Shown here: positions 37,018 to 50,938 of the stretch, piece after piece
Layout of the letters: every line of letters starts with the position of its first letter
Position numbering within the stretch: position 1 is the stretch's first letter
DNA from: Wuchereria bancrofti
Taxonomy: Eukaryota > Nematoda > Chromadorea > Rhabditida > Onchocercidae
DNA length: 64,000 bases
Assembly (NCBI GenBank): GCA_005281725.1
Contig: SSBO01000003.1
Coordinates: forward strand, 8,788,479-8,852,478
Direction: 5' to 3'
Position numbers and translations under genes: made by a program
The notes under the pieces: model-generated
Database searches by the model: none
The model's input: the letters and a program-made list of their open reading frames with translations, nothing else
Told to the model about the DNA's origin: nothing

Positions 37018-37028
37018 CCTGAAATAAT
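37018..37028 (-). promoter_or_regulatory. probable spliced-leader acceptor one base before the PP2C-like ATG
   Basis: ATTATTTCAG then G-ATG on the minus strand is a strong nematode 3' splice site placed where trans-splicing usually occurs. A cis intron from a distant 5' exon in the gene-free region is the alternative. Confidence 0.5.
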
Positions 37029-38435
37029 TTCAAGTAACATTATTGCAATAATTACCACTTATAAAGGAAAAAACGCCAACTATTTCTCTGAAGATAACAA
37101 AAGTAATTCGATAAATGACCAAAGGCGGAGTTAATCGTAGAGGTTGTATGAACCTATTAAATTAAGAAATTTAGAATTAAATTAAATTAAAAAATTTTTT
37201 AAAAATTAACTTAAATTAAATTAAGAAAAAACTATTAAGAAAACAATCGCATAAGTGAACTGCAATTAGTACCGTTTATTTATGACATTTGTGAATTTTG
37301 TGAATTGAATAACACTAAATAATTATGACCATACAAATGCGTAAATCAATGCGGTATATGTAATAACGCGCAATTTTCCAAAGTTCAAATTTAAATTTGC
37401 GATAAAAAAAAACGATGTTTTTATTTTGTTTATGTAACAGCTTCTTTGTTTCTTAATTTTATTACTTTTATTTACTTATTTACTCGTTATAATGGTAAAT
37501 TTGAATCTAAATTTGTGGAAATTTTCTTTCTCTCTTCTCAAAGGAGTGAAAATGTTGCTTAGCAATTCAGTTATACTGAAATGAAATCCATTTAAACAAT
37601 ACGTATCACCATGAAATAGAAGAGGTTAGAGCCAGAAATTAAGAGATCCGATTTATAAAATCCGCAGGTAAAATGCTACCGAATTTCGAAAAGACTAAAT
37701 AGAATTTCAAATACGGTAAATTCAAGCTCAAACTGTCGTAACATCCGGTTTTTAATGTCCAGAAAAAGGTTAGTTCAGGAGATTCGATTCAAAACTAGAC
37801 AAAAATACATCTTATTTCATTTATCTTAAATATCAAATGGTAAACAAGTAAGATAAAGTAAACAAATAATTAAATGGTAAACAAATAAGACAAGGTAAAT
37901 ATAATGTAAATAATTAGATCGTAAACAAATAAGATAAGGTAAATTATGATGTAAATAATGAAAGACTAGTAAGCTCGTATTTACTATGCATTTTTTTTTT
38001 CTTCTTTTTTAGCTGCTGAATATTTAACAGTAATAGAGTGAGTGATATATCGGTGTTTATTTTGAATAAGAAAGATGCATTAGTTTATTAATTTAAATTA
38101 AATGAAGAATTAAGTTATATGTACATGTGTATTTGATCGTTTGCTTTCGGAAGTGATATGAAGTCATAATTGTTACAGAAATCTTCTCAAAATGCAATAA
38201 TTAAATGATTTAAATGAAGAAACTAAAGTAAAACTATATGATATGCATACTTTAATGTTTGCTACATATTAGAATAATGTGAGAGAATTAAAAATACCAA
38301 TAGCGCTTTTTGAATATTGCATTAATTTTTCTTACTTTTTCAATTCATATCTAAAATGAATGTTTAGCATAAGAATATAACTAAAAAAAAAATGAAATGT
38401 ATAGATAACTTGATTAATTAATGTAAATAAATGAA

Positions 38436-38475
38436 TTGAGGAAGAAAGAGAGAGAGAGAAAGAAAGAAAGAGGAG
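38436..38475. repeat. GA-rich microsatellite
   Basis: gaaagagagagagagaaagaaa-type run of purines. Confidence 0.85.
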
Positions 38476-38685
38476 AATGAAGCTTATGTCATATTAATTT
38501 TAATTCTTTACTTTCTAATATGAATTTTAATATTAGGAATGAAATTTTAAATTTTTAACAAAACAATAATAAAGCTATTTTTGAACGATAGTCTGTCTCT
38601 CTTGGATACCTCTCTAATAAAAAGATTTTTGGAGAACAGGAAAATTTCCATATGAACAAATCTTGATTGACAGGAAATGAATAGA

Positions 38686-38758
38686 TACACACTGACATAC
38701 ACAGACACATACATACACAGACACACACATACACAGACATATATATGTATATGTAAAT

Positions 38759-38789
<31 letters not shown>

Positions 38790-38792
38790 AAG
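38686..38792. repeat. (CA)n-rich microsatellite with ACAT and ACAG variants
   Basis: Repeated acacatacacagacac ends in a pure (AC) run of about 20 bases. It creates long Cys/Val open frames on the minus strand that are not genes. Confidence 0.9.
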
Positions 38793-39492
38793 GGAAAAGG
38801 AATGGGACAGACGGGGGGGAAAGGATGAGATGGAAAATGGACGGATCGAATTCAATATCAGATAACTCTTACTTTCTTATATTCACAAATCATTCTGTGT
38901 TGCCTTTTTTTTTTTTTTCTTAACAGAGAGGATGTGTTGTTAACTGATTCATTTTTTTTTTTTCCTTTTAAAAATTTTGATAGAAATTTCATTATATTTA
39001 TATGAATATGTTAGCATACTTTCAAAAATTCTCTAAATAAAATGACTGAAATGATTGCAAAATTTTTAGAAATAAAATTTTATTTCTAAAAATAAGTCTC
39101 ATTTTTGTAAATTATTTTTGAAAAATATAAATTTGAAAATATTAATGAATTTGAAGATATTGTCATACATACTCATCATTTATCTATAATATAATTTCAA
39201 AAAATAAAAAATCAAATTTCAAAAAGAAATAAATAAAAAATGAAAAATGCTAACAAAATTTTGTACATTCAGTCGTCAATAAGCTACGTACAATTAATTT
39301 AACTTGAAGAAAAGAAATCATTAAGCAATCTTTATCCTTTAGTTTTTCTTTTTTTTTTTTTTTTTCATATTTGTCATTTATAATTTGGAGTTTAAAATCT
39401 TCATTTAGTCTTCTTTTTGAGGTTTTAAATTTTCAGTGAAACATGAAAATTTTAATGAAATTCCAAATCTTTTTATCAGTTTTTTTTTTTAA

Positions 39493-39528
39493 TTTAAACT
39501 TATAAATTATCTAATTTATAAGTTTAAA
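39493..39528. repeat. perfect 17-bp inverted repeat with a 2-base centre
   Basis: tttaaacttataaatta, TC, then its exact reverse complement. Confidence 0.9.
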
Positions 39529-41047
39529 CTAAGATGGTAACAATAAGTTAAATCAATAAAAGCAACATAGACAATAACTTGAAACTTCATTTTTATCTTT
39601 TTGGAAATTTCATCTTTTTCATCCCTTACTTACCACTACAAATTAGAAATAAAAGCAAATGAAAGATAGCAATAGAATAGCAATTATTTTAAGTGAAATC
39701 CTGAAAAGTCTTCTGAATGATCGAAATTAATCAAATGATCATTTAAAGAATGATATGTGAGCATTTTAATCTTGCATATAAGACATATTTTTATAAATTT
39801 TATTAGCAATAAATAATTAATGAAATGTAGTTAATAAAAGAATGAGATAAAATGAAAATAGCTAAAGATAGAATTAATGAATTGAAAAATATGACGAATT
39901 GGAAACAAATTTAAAAAAGAAAAAATTAGAAAAAATTTTGAAAAAAGTAATTCATGCGTAGCAAAAAAAAAAAAGTAGGAAGAAAAAGAAATTAATAGAA
40001 ATGATGAATTTGATTATGACATCCGGAAAAATAGACTGGAATTATAGGAATGCATTAGAAATGAAGAAATAAATAGTTATATTTTAGTTGAAGAAAACTG
40101 AAAAATATAATCTAAATATAATCTAAAGCAAAAAAAAAGGAATTTATTTCAAATTTGATCAAAAAAATTCTATTTCATTTATGATACAGAATGTTACATA
40201 AAAATATATCGAACTCAATGAATTTGTTATTTTCTTTTAACAAATTTGATAAAAGTATGTTAAATGTAAAGCTAAATAAGGTGATGAAAGAAATGATTGA
40301 AAATAAAGCACTGAATAGATTGCCACTGATAATTTTACTGATAAGCTAGTCGTGGAAAGGAGAAGAAAAGCAATGCTAATATAAAAATAAACTAAAATGG
40401 ATTTATCGTTTTAGGTCCTTTTTTTTCCTTTCTCCCTAAATAAATTTAAATTTAATTAATTCTAATATTGATAAATGAAAATAGTTTGATAATAAAAGAA
40501 GAAAAGAGGAAAGATTCGAAATATAATTTGCATTATTTCTAACTTCAATACTACATACATACAAGTTGCTTTTAAAAGTAATTTATTTAGAGGAATCGAT
40601 AAGAATTATTTGAAAATGAAAATATGTGAAAGTTTATACCTGTAAAAGTAAATGTGAATAATATAATTTACAACAACGTAATGAATAATAAAGAAAAGAT
40701 TAAATTTATATTTAATAATTATTCACAGACCACAATCTTCTATTGCAATAAATTAAATAGAGGAAATAAATTTTCGTCAAAATTGTCATAATGTTTTGTC
40801 ATATACTACGTAATCACCTTTTGACCTTCATATATCAATAAAACAACATTTTTTTTTTTTCATCTTTATTTATTTATTTTTTTTTTATTCATTATTATTT
40901 CTAAATAAAATTTGAAGTGCGGTATCTGTTAATGACTTGAATGAGAAGCAATAACTTATGTTTTATTTAATTCCTTATCACATACGAAATACTAATATGT
41001 AACTAACATAAAAGAATTGTGAAGGCTAAAAGGCATCATTTCCTAAT

Positions 41048-41361
41048 TTAATTTCATTTTCTCATTTTGAAAATGACATATTACACTGGCAATGACCACT
41101 TGTATCATATTACTTATTCAATATTATTCTTCCCATATTGTCTCACTAATTACTCCAACTAAAAATAATAGAACAGCTAATTAATACTAATTAATATAAT
41201 NNNNNNNNTTAATTTCATTTTCTCATTTTGAAAATGACATATTACACTGGCAATGACCACTTGTATCATATTACTTATTCAATATTATTCTTCCCATATT
41301 GTCTCACTAATTACTCCAACTAAAAATAATAGAACAGCTAATTAATACTAATTAATATAAT
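41048..41361. repeat. 153-bp exact duplication on both sides of an 8-N gap
   Basis: Bases 41048-41200 and 41209-41361 are identical, with eight N between them. This is the signature of a scaffold join where overlapping contig ends were not merged. Confidence 0.95.
41201..41208. other. assembly gap of 8 N
   Basis: A short artificial gap inside the exact duplication. Confidence 0.95.
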
Positions 41362-42101
41362 AATAATAATAAAATATTTTTTTTTCTCTTATGATTATCT
41401 TATTTGTTAAGAAGAAAGAAAGGAAAAATTTTGAATTGAATAATGAAAAAAGCTGTAGCCTTGAAAAAAGCATTTTATTATCACTAATGACAACAACAAA
41501 GGGAAAGGAAGAATTTTATTCTGAAGTGTGTACGCATTAGGTAGTCGTCAATCAATATAACGATGTTTGATTTTCGAAAAAAAAAAAATTGAGGAAAGAA
41601 ATTTAAATTTTCAAAAAAAAAAAGAAAGAAAGAAAGAAAAGAAAAGAAAACGAATGTGTTTAATATGATAAAATGGGAAGATAATATGAAAAATATGGCG
41701 CTATTGGGACATTTGGGACATATGTGATATTAGTGGAATAACAATTTGTTTTCCTAATAGTTTAGGTTTTAATCTAAAGACTTACTACTTCATTTGTCGT
41801 TACTAAACAATAATGAAATGAAATAATAGATTCCTTTAATCTTCAATTTTAATTTAATCGTCCTTTTGATTAAAATTTCACAGTTCAAATATCTTTGTTA
41901 AAATTAACAATTATGAATTTATGATGGATGTGTATATATTCCAGTTGCTTTTTTTGGTTTTTTTTTTGATAATGATTGAAAAAATCATTTAAATTGAATA
42001 AAAAAGTTATCCAAATGTAATGATATACACTTTTTATGAATATATCAAATACTTCTTCTTTTTTCACATTTAAAAAAAGGAAAATGTATTTCGTAATCTT
42101 T

Positions 42102-42395
42102 AGTTGGCTAGACTAATTAGTTAATCAATTGAAAGCTAATGTTATTATCATTGAGAGAATTTTGTACCCAAAAATTTTACCTTTATAATAGTAAAAGTTG
42201 GCTAGGTTAATTAATTAAAAGTTAATGTTATTATCATTGAGAGAATTTTGTACTCGAAGATTTTACCTAAATCATTTATTGTCTTACCTGAGTCATTTCT
42301 TGTCCTACCCGAGCATTTATTGTCTTACCTGAGTCATTTCTTGTCCTACCCGAGCATTTATTGTCTTACCTGAGGAATTACCTGAAGTATTTATT
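42102..42395. repeat. two-copy duplication followed by short tandem repeats
   Basis: A segment of about 75 bp containing atgttattatcattgagaga occurs at 42102 and again at 42196. It is followed by alternating units of tgtcttacctgagtcatt and ttgtcctacccgagcattta. Confidence 0.85.
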
Positions 42396-42540
42396 GTCAC
42401 TTTTCCCCGCTTCTAGTGGAAAATTATTGTATGAGATGTATGTATGTATATGAGGCTAAAGAATAAAGTAAGCAAATAAACCAAAAGCAATACTTGAAAT
42501 GGAAACCTCAGCAAATGTAAGTCCACAGCTGTCTGCATCG

Positions 42541-42607
42541 ATGGACACACACATGCACACACACACATACACATACACACACAGACACCGACATACATAT
42601 ACACATA
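42541..42607. repeat. (CA)n-rich microsatellite
   Basis: cacacacatgcacacacaca-type run with TACA and GACA variants. Confidence 0.88.
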
Positions 42608-43368
42608 TGTATCCTTCCAATAATGGTTGTTAATTTAATGTGAGGCGGGCAAACCCGATGAAGTAGCAATCATAATTATTCATTGCAGCACTACCCTTTC
42701 CTTTATAGTTGTTGGATTTGGGTTAATAAATGTAAACAACAGAGGAATGAATTGCTTTTTCGGATGCTATTAATTATGGATGGATTACTATAACAGAAAG
42801 GTTAAATGGTCTTTCTTTTAATTTTTAACTTGGAAAAATTTCTACAACGATTCTACATTTCATCATTAATTATAATAGTTCAATTTAATATTTTTAATTT
42901 ATTAACATAAATAACAGATTTAGCAAATAGATGATGATAAGTTTTGTAAAAAAAAAAAAAAAAAAAAACATTTTTAGTTTGTAAAAGAAGAAAAATTTAT
43001 GTTTAAAGAGAAAATTTTTTGATTATATTTGAAAGAAAAAAATTTTTTATTTCGACTAGAAAGAATGTATGTTTACATTAGTTCAATTGAAATATCTAAT
43101 GTTTAGTATTTGGAATGTTTTTTTGAAAAAAAAAATGCTTTAAGTAATTTAATTATTAACAGAAAATATTTATGTTTAATGGTAATTTAAAATTAATATT
43201 ATGAATTCAAAATTTTTCAAATTCAAAAAAATGAATTCAAAAAATAACTTTTTGGAAAAATAATAGTTCCGATTTAAAATTTAAACTTGAATTTGAACTG
43301 TATTTTTAGAGAAAATAAACCTAATAAATGGACATAAAGAAACTAACACCCAGTATTATTCCTATTTA

Positions 43369-43692
43369 AAAATGAAATAATCTTCTGGTTTATATTTACA
43401 ATTTTTCATATCGAACAAATTAAATTTTGATATTGAGCATTTAATTGACCTGGTTTAGTTTAGAATTGATCTTTCCACTCTTTTTAATTAAATCAATTGG
43501 ATTAGAGCGAAATGATCACAGATTTATTAATTTATACTAAAAATGAAATAATATTCTAGTTTATATTTGCAATTTTTCAAATTGAACAATTTAAATTTCA
43601 ACATTGGATTTTGGTATTAGTTGACCTGGTTTAGTTAGAAAATTGATCTTTCCACTCTTTTCAGTTTGAATTAATCGGATTAGAGGCAAAAT
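43369..43692. repeat. tandem duplication of about 170 bp
   Basis: The copies start at 43369 and 43539 with aaaaatgaaataat and share gacctggtttagtt and attgatctttccactctttt. They have diverged at scattered positions. Confidence 0.85.
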
Positions 43693-46653
43693 TTTTACAG
43701 TTAATTTATATTTTATTCCTATCTCATACGCGAATATTTTTTTTATTTAAATTATTAATACAACCAATTTGGAGTATTATTAATAATCATTAAATAATGT
43801 GATATTTGATTGAAATATTTTATTTTTGATTTCATTTTCGGATTTGTTTACCAATTATTCCATCTATTCTGGTCAATATTCACTCGACCATAAATTTTAA
43901 AATCATATTCATATTTCTATTTTTCCTTCCCATTTAATTATCATTTATCAATTTACACCAATGACTGTTATCACCTAAATCATTTAGTTAGTAATAATAA
44001 AAATTACATAATAAAAAAAATTAATTAGTAATAATAAAAAAAAACTACGTTAATTAAATTTATATATATATATATCTATCAAAATAGCCACAAATATCAC
44101 ACGCTAAAAGACTATTTCAAAAGTAAACTAATGTAAATTCTCTCAATTAATGGTATTATATTAAATGTAAAAATTAAATTTTAAATACCAAAAGAAAAAA
44201 AAAAGACTGGCATATAATAATATAGCATTATTGTATTGCATAAATTATTGTATTCTATAATTTAATTGTATAAATTATTTGAACGCTATTATTTCACATT
44301 AATAAAATTACATTTAATCAAATTTATTTTTATTGATATTGATAATTTCTAAAGATAATAATTTCTTCCTAAATTTTGATAGAAAAAAAGATCGATGATG
44401 CTTTTTTGTTTTATTTATTTTTTTTTTCTTTTTACAAATTAAACAATTATTATTAGTTATGAAATAAACATTTGTTCTGTGCTAAATGATGATGGTTAGA
44501 TTATGATTAAAAAATGAAATTTGATATGATTATTTTTTTTTTCAAATGTTATCTTGGATTTGTTAATCAATTTTAATTTTTAAATTCTAATTGTTTATTA
44601 TTTCTGACACCTCAGGAAAAATGATAGATAATGATATTGTGACAATTACTATGTGATAATAGCTCGGATATTGTTACGAACTTTAAAATTATAATTATTA
44701 TCAATGAATATTATCACTATCATTAAATATATATATTTTTTTTATATTATCAATGTTATACTATTCAATATAATACCAATTATTTATTATAGTTACTATA
44801 AAATGAAGCGTTGAATTATCTTTTGAAGAAATCTTAACAAAATTAAAAAAATTAAATTTTTTTTTTTATGAAATCAAAATTTATGAAATCCAACAAGCTA
44901 TGATAAATATTGAAAAGAAAAATGAACCGTTTAGAAATTCTATTAAATCGATTTACAAAAAAGAAAAATTGAATAGTACCAATTTTTTTTAAAATATTTA
45001 TTTGGTATTTTGATAAAGTTGAAGAATTCATTCAAAATTCATGAAATCCAACAAGCTATAACAAATGTTTATCAAAAGTAAAAAATGAATGCCACAAAAT
45101 TGCTCTATTAGAATTTCCATTAAATTGATTTGAAAAAAAAAAAAAATTGAATGGTATAAAATTTCATAAAATATTTGGTATGCAACAAAATAATTGTATC
45201 GCATAAAATGAATGTAACAAAAAAAAAAAAAAAAAAGAAAAAAATTACAATTGAAGAAATCAATAAACAAAAAACAAAACGACAATTATTAATGTTTAAT
45301 CTTTAAAATGAATTTTTTTTTTTCTTTTTTTTTTCAGTATTCCTTTGGGATAATTTATTGTTGAATGAATAAGAATTGCAAATGGATTTAGTCAAATAGA
45401 TTCATTTTAAATATATACTGAAAATTTCTATTTAACTATTACATATATTGAAATATACTTTTTTAAAAAAAAAAACTTTAAAATTTAATTTCAAAAAAGA
45501 AAGATTTATTTCAAGAGTTACTTTTTGTTCTCCTTTTTATTCTACTAAATCCAAATAGTTATGTTAATTCAAATATAAATATATGTATGCATATATATAT
45601 TCATATTTTCAATGAATGAAATTAATTTAAATTAAAATTTAGTATTAAAATATAAAAAAAAATTTTTTTTTTAATTTCCAATAAATTTATTGATTCGTAA
45701 AGAATGGGAGATTTTTTTTTTTTGCTTTAATATATATTTTATTTAATGATAGATTTGAATCGAAAGCATTTTATTATCTATCTTTTATATCATTTTTATT
45801 TGTTTTCTAAATTTCGCTCATTTTATATTTTATTTTTATTTCATTTAAATATTTACTATGCATCCTTTTACGAAATACAATAAAATGGTGCATTGTTTGC
45901 ATAAAATATTCACCAAGGATGATGATTAATTTATATTTGATTATTTAGAAATTTTTTTTTAAACAAAAGACTTAATAAATAATTATTACTTTTATATTTA
46001 TTATCTCTTCAAAAAAAAAAATTTTTTTTTGTTTAGAAAATGGAACAAAATGTGTAGCAAAGATAATTTTGTAATTAAAAAAAACAAAATACCAATGAAA
46101 ATAGCAATCACGCTTAATAATGATAATTATTAATAGCGTTATTTGGAATTAAAAAATAAATATATGAAAATTTATTAATATTATTCTCTAAATTTCCAAA
46201 AAAAAAAAAATTTTTTTTCTTAATTAAAAATTATTTTTAGAATGAGAAGAATGAATGGAAAGGATCATTTCATCTTTTTTTTTTTTTTTTGAATTTCGTA
46301 ATGCTCTTAATTTAAAGTTAAATAAAGTCTTAAAAACTTAATTGAAATAGTACAAAAAAAAAAAAATGATGAAAAGTTTGAAAGTAATCGAAAGAAGAAA
46401 AATTCTTTCATCATTTCGATCTTTTCACATCAAATTCCGCTTTTTTACTTTCTTATGTTAATACTTTAAAAAAAAAAAAAAAAAAGATAAATTGTTGTGA
46501 AACTTTGATAAAATAAAAGTTATAATATATGGTTAAAAAAAAGATAAGAGTGATTAGATTCAAAATTTAACAGCAAAATTTTAAAAACGAAAAAAAATCA
46601 GTGAATTGTTTGGAAGAACTATAATTTGAGCATATAACATAGCTGCGACAATA

Positions 46654-47135
46654 TTATCATTATTAATGTCATTCACAGATATTATCATTATTAACTACCA
46701 TTATAATATATTATATCATCATTATTAATTATCATTATAATACATCATATTATCATTATTAATGTCATTCACAGATATTATCATTATTAACTACCATTAT
46801 AATATATTATACCATCATTATAATGTATTATATCATCATTATTAATTATCATTAAAATATATTATGTTATCGTTATTAATGTCATTCACAGATATTATCA
46901 TTATTAACTACCATTATAATATATTATATCATCATTATTAATTATCATTATAATACATCATATTATCGTTATTAATTATCATTAAAATATATTATATTAC
47001 CATTGTTAATGTCATTCACAGATATCATCATTATTAACTACCATTATAATACATTATACCATCATTATAATGTATTATATCATCATTATTAATTATCATT
47101 AAAATATGTTATCGTTATTAATGTCATTCACAGAT
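46654..47135. repeat. tandem array of 96 to 130 bp units rich in ATTATCATTATTAA
   Basis: The marker gtcattcacagat ends at 46680, 46776, 46893, 47023 and 47135, giving four units of 96, 117, 130 and 112 bp. The units differ in how many inner copies of cattataatatattatatcat they carry. Confidence 0.9.
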
Positions 47136-48915
47136 ATAAATATATTCAATCAATTCGTGTTTAAGTAATTGATAATGGTCAATTTTATAATAAAATGTAA
47201 ATATTTAAGACAAATATGAGTGATAAGAATAAACGATAAAATATAAAGTAAACAATAAATACCAGTAAAGTAAATATCCCTAACAATTTTCATTTGCCAA
47301 GAATGAAAATGATAATGTAAATGAATGCTTAATGAAGAATTTTAAAATGGAGGAATGAAATTTGAGAAGGAATTTCTCTCTTTTTCTCATCCTTTCATTA
47401 ATCATTCTATAATACTAATTTCTATAGATCATCAAATTTAAATTTTTTATAAATTTGCGTGAATTAGTACTGAAATATCGCCTCTTAGAATTGATAAGTA
47501 GTGAAAATATAGTGAAAATAATAACTTTTAATTGGATAATTAATTGTTTAAGTTATTATTATGTAATTGGATAATTAAGTTAATAATATATTAAATTATT
47601 AATATGTATTGATATAACTGAACTTATTGCATTTATAATCTTATATGGATACTGGGAAAGGACACTATATCATGTTATATCATAAAAATAAGAAATCGTT
47701 TATTAAATTTAAATTTAACTACTTTTTATCAAATCTTAGCTAATATTATTTGTGAAACAAAAGAATGCGAAATCTGAATACTTAAATATGATTAGAATAT
47801 AGGAGAAGGTAAAATTATTAATTTGTCAAGAAATGAAGTGTAGAAATTAGCAAAATATTTTAAAGGTAATGCTGAGATGATTAATTTTAAAATATATTAA
47901 AAAATTTAAAATGAAATTTATCTTTCACATAAGCAGCTAAAATTCATGAAATGATTGATTTTAAAATGACAAATATAAAAAGATATCATTGATTGAAAGC
48001 ATTACGACGACAGTTGCCGATTGCCTATCAATTACACATGTCATTTGCTTAGTTTGAAACAAATAATTAATTAGACTTTAGAATTCTTTTTTTTTTTTAA
48101 TCTTCAGTTTAAAAGATAAAATTTTGTTAACAAATCTTTTTTAGCTATCGTCCTATTAATGTTAATGTAACTATTAATGCAATCACTGTGCTCATCCAAT
48201 TAACAATTGTTAGTAAAATATCAAAATTACTTCTGATAACTAATCATTGATTAGTTAGCTTATCGTTATACTAAATTAATATTGATAATAATGCTGATAA
48301 TAATGATTATATGCATCAAGTAGTAATGACGATAAATTAATAATAACGATAAAATGATAACAGACAATAATAATAATAATAAATAAATAATAAGTGATAG
48401 CACTGATAAACATAGCAGTAATCTAGAATCATACAGTTCACCAATTTCTTAATTTCAATTCAAAATTGAAATTCTAGAAGAAATTTTTGTTTCATTCCCA
48501 TCTTTTTATAGTTTTAATTTTGTTTATCATCAGTTTTTCCCTTTTTCCTCTCTTCTTTTATCTTTCTATCTTCAGTGTTCTCGAATTTTCTAATTTTTGC
48601 TACCTTTCCTTCTCCTTTCTCCCTTTCCTTACCTCTCATATAGCTCATTAACATTCAGAGATCTCTCGTAATGAAATTCAAATAATTAATGATTTCAAAA
48701 TCTTCCGGTTTCAAAAAGAAAAATTTTTTAATCAATAGTTTCAAAAAAAAAAAAGAAAATTAAAAATATGTCGCAATTTGTTCATTATTAATTATATCAT
48801 TTTTATTATATTTAACTAAATTTTTTCTATATCATATTGCTCAATCGATAAAAAATTTATCATTTCAATCAAAATTAATTAATTTTATATCCAATTTTAT
48901 TAGCATTACTAGTTC

Positions 48916-48949
48916 TTTAATTCCAGTATTCTTGAATACTGGAATTAAA
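48916..48949. repeat. perfect 16-bp inverted repeat with a 2-base centre
   Basis: tttaattccagtattc, TT, then its exact reverse complement. Confidence 0.9.
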
Positions 48950-49973
48950 TCAATTCCTCATTTAATTATGTAATTGTCCAATGCTATTACTAGCATTACT
49001 TAATTATGAAATTTCTTTGAAAATTTGATAAATTATACGATTCAAAATTTTCTATCGGAATGAAATTAAATTGAAGTATTATTATTCATCCGGAATTGGA
49101 ATTCATGCTGCTAACCGTTAACCTTTTCTCTTTTACGCTATCCGACGATAGTGATCGCCTCATTTCACCCAATTAATCTCATCAATCAAATTGGAAAAAA
49201 AAGAGAGAGAAAGAGAAAAAAAAAAAAAAGTCTGAATTTTGTTGGCATTAGTTAAAGAAATTTTCGTCGATGCATTAAAAATTCACTTATGTCCCAATTT
49301 TATTTCTCGTAAAATTAAACAAATATATATGTATGGAAGAAAGAATTATCTTACAAAAAAAGAAAAAAAAAAAACATTTTTGTATATTGCATTCTATTTT
49401 TAATCTATATTAATTTGAAAAATTCACATTTAAAACGAAAAGTATTAAAATAATTATATGCTTTAATTTAATTAAGCTATTATTATATGAAGGATAAATT
49501 TTGGTAAAATATTTTGCTAGTAATTAGCCTTAATTAAACATTTTAAAATAGTAAATAAAGTATTAGTGTATGACAAATATTGATTTATTCATCTGATTAT
49601 TTCTTGAATGAATAAATAAATAGAAATGATTGATTACAATAAATAATAGCTGATCAGCAATAAAAATCAGTCTATTTTGGATCTAAGAGAAATTTGATTA
49701 ATTAACTAATGAGATTAATGACTGATAAAACAGGTAAGCAAAAATGAACAAAAATGAAAGATTTGGTTAAAGATTAAAAATTAATGATAAAAATTTGATT
49801 TACTTTAAGAGAATTTGCAACGAAAGAAAAAATATGAAAAGGATTCCTTATTGATTACAATGAAAATCTTTGTGCTTTGATGTAAGCATTGCTTTAAAAA
49901 GTTAAAAATGCCGACTATAGGGCTTATATTACTACTATTTAGTTTACTATATGATAATATTTGATTAATAGAC

Positions 49974-50006
49974 CTCTCTCTTTCCCTCTCTCTCTCTCTC
50001 TCTCAT
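49974..50006. repeat. (CT)n microsatellite
   Basis: cctctctctttccctctctctctctctctctc-type run. Confidence 0.85.
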
Positions 50007-50490
50007 ATAGTTTTTTTTTTCTTTGAAATTCTTAAATTGAAATCATTTATCATTTTAATTATTTATAAGGTATTATAGAATTAAATTCATTCTCCAATGG
50101 AACAAGAATAATTTGTTCATAAAGATGAAAAAAAAAAAGATTTAATAATGAATTAGATAGAAAAAAAAAAAGAATTTTAAAATTATACTTTGAACTATTT
50201 ATTCCAACCGGATGCTTTATAAATTTTTAGGATAAAAAATTTTTTTGAAATTTTTATAGATTTCAAACGAAAAAAAAAAGACAACAACAAAAACAAAACA
50301 AAAGAAATGAATTTATTGTTTGATTTTTTTTCTTTCTTTCTTTTTTTTTCAAAGTTTTAAAAATGATAAAAATTGGTCGTACAGTAAATTAAACTAATTT
50401 CTAAACATATAAACTTATCATTAGCTCCTAATTAATTTAAATTTCATGCAAAGACAATAAAATAAAATGAATGGAAGAGCAAAGATTTTA

Positions 50491-50938
50491 AGTAAAAAGT
50501 AATTATAAAATGTATAGTCATATTACCTTTTACTTCATTTACCTTATGCTAATTTATCTTTATTAAAGTAAATCGTATGAATAGCAACTTCAAATAATTT
50601 TAAATTGTATGAATAGCAACTTCAAATAGTTTTTAAAGTTTTTTTTTTTTTAAAGATTTCATTTCTTTATGCGTAATTTTGTGGTTTGTTTGTAAAATTG
50701 TAAAATGAATTAGCAATCCGTGAAATTATTGACAATGTGTTGTAAACTATTAACAAAGAAAAGTAAAGAAAATATGAAACAATCCAGTCATTAAGTATAC
50801 AATGCTAATCAAATATACAAAATGTACATAGTAATTCAAATTTAAGTAAAAAGTAATCATAAAATGTGTGCTCATATTACCTTTTCTTTATAAAAGTAAA
50901 TTGTATGAATAGAAACTTGAAATAGTTTTAAAGTTTTT
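50491..50938. repeat. diverged direct duplication
   Basis: The stretch beginning agtaaaaagtaattataaaa at 50491 returns as agtaaaaagtaatcataaaa near 50844. Both copies lead to gtatgaatag(c/a)aactt(c/g)aaatag, and a short inner duplication lies in the first copy. Confidence 0.75.

Noticed and set aside
38547..38865. Overlapping open frames rich in Cys-Val or Thr-His on both strands.
   Set aside because: They are translations of a CA microsatellite.
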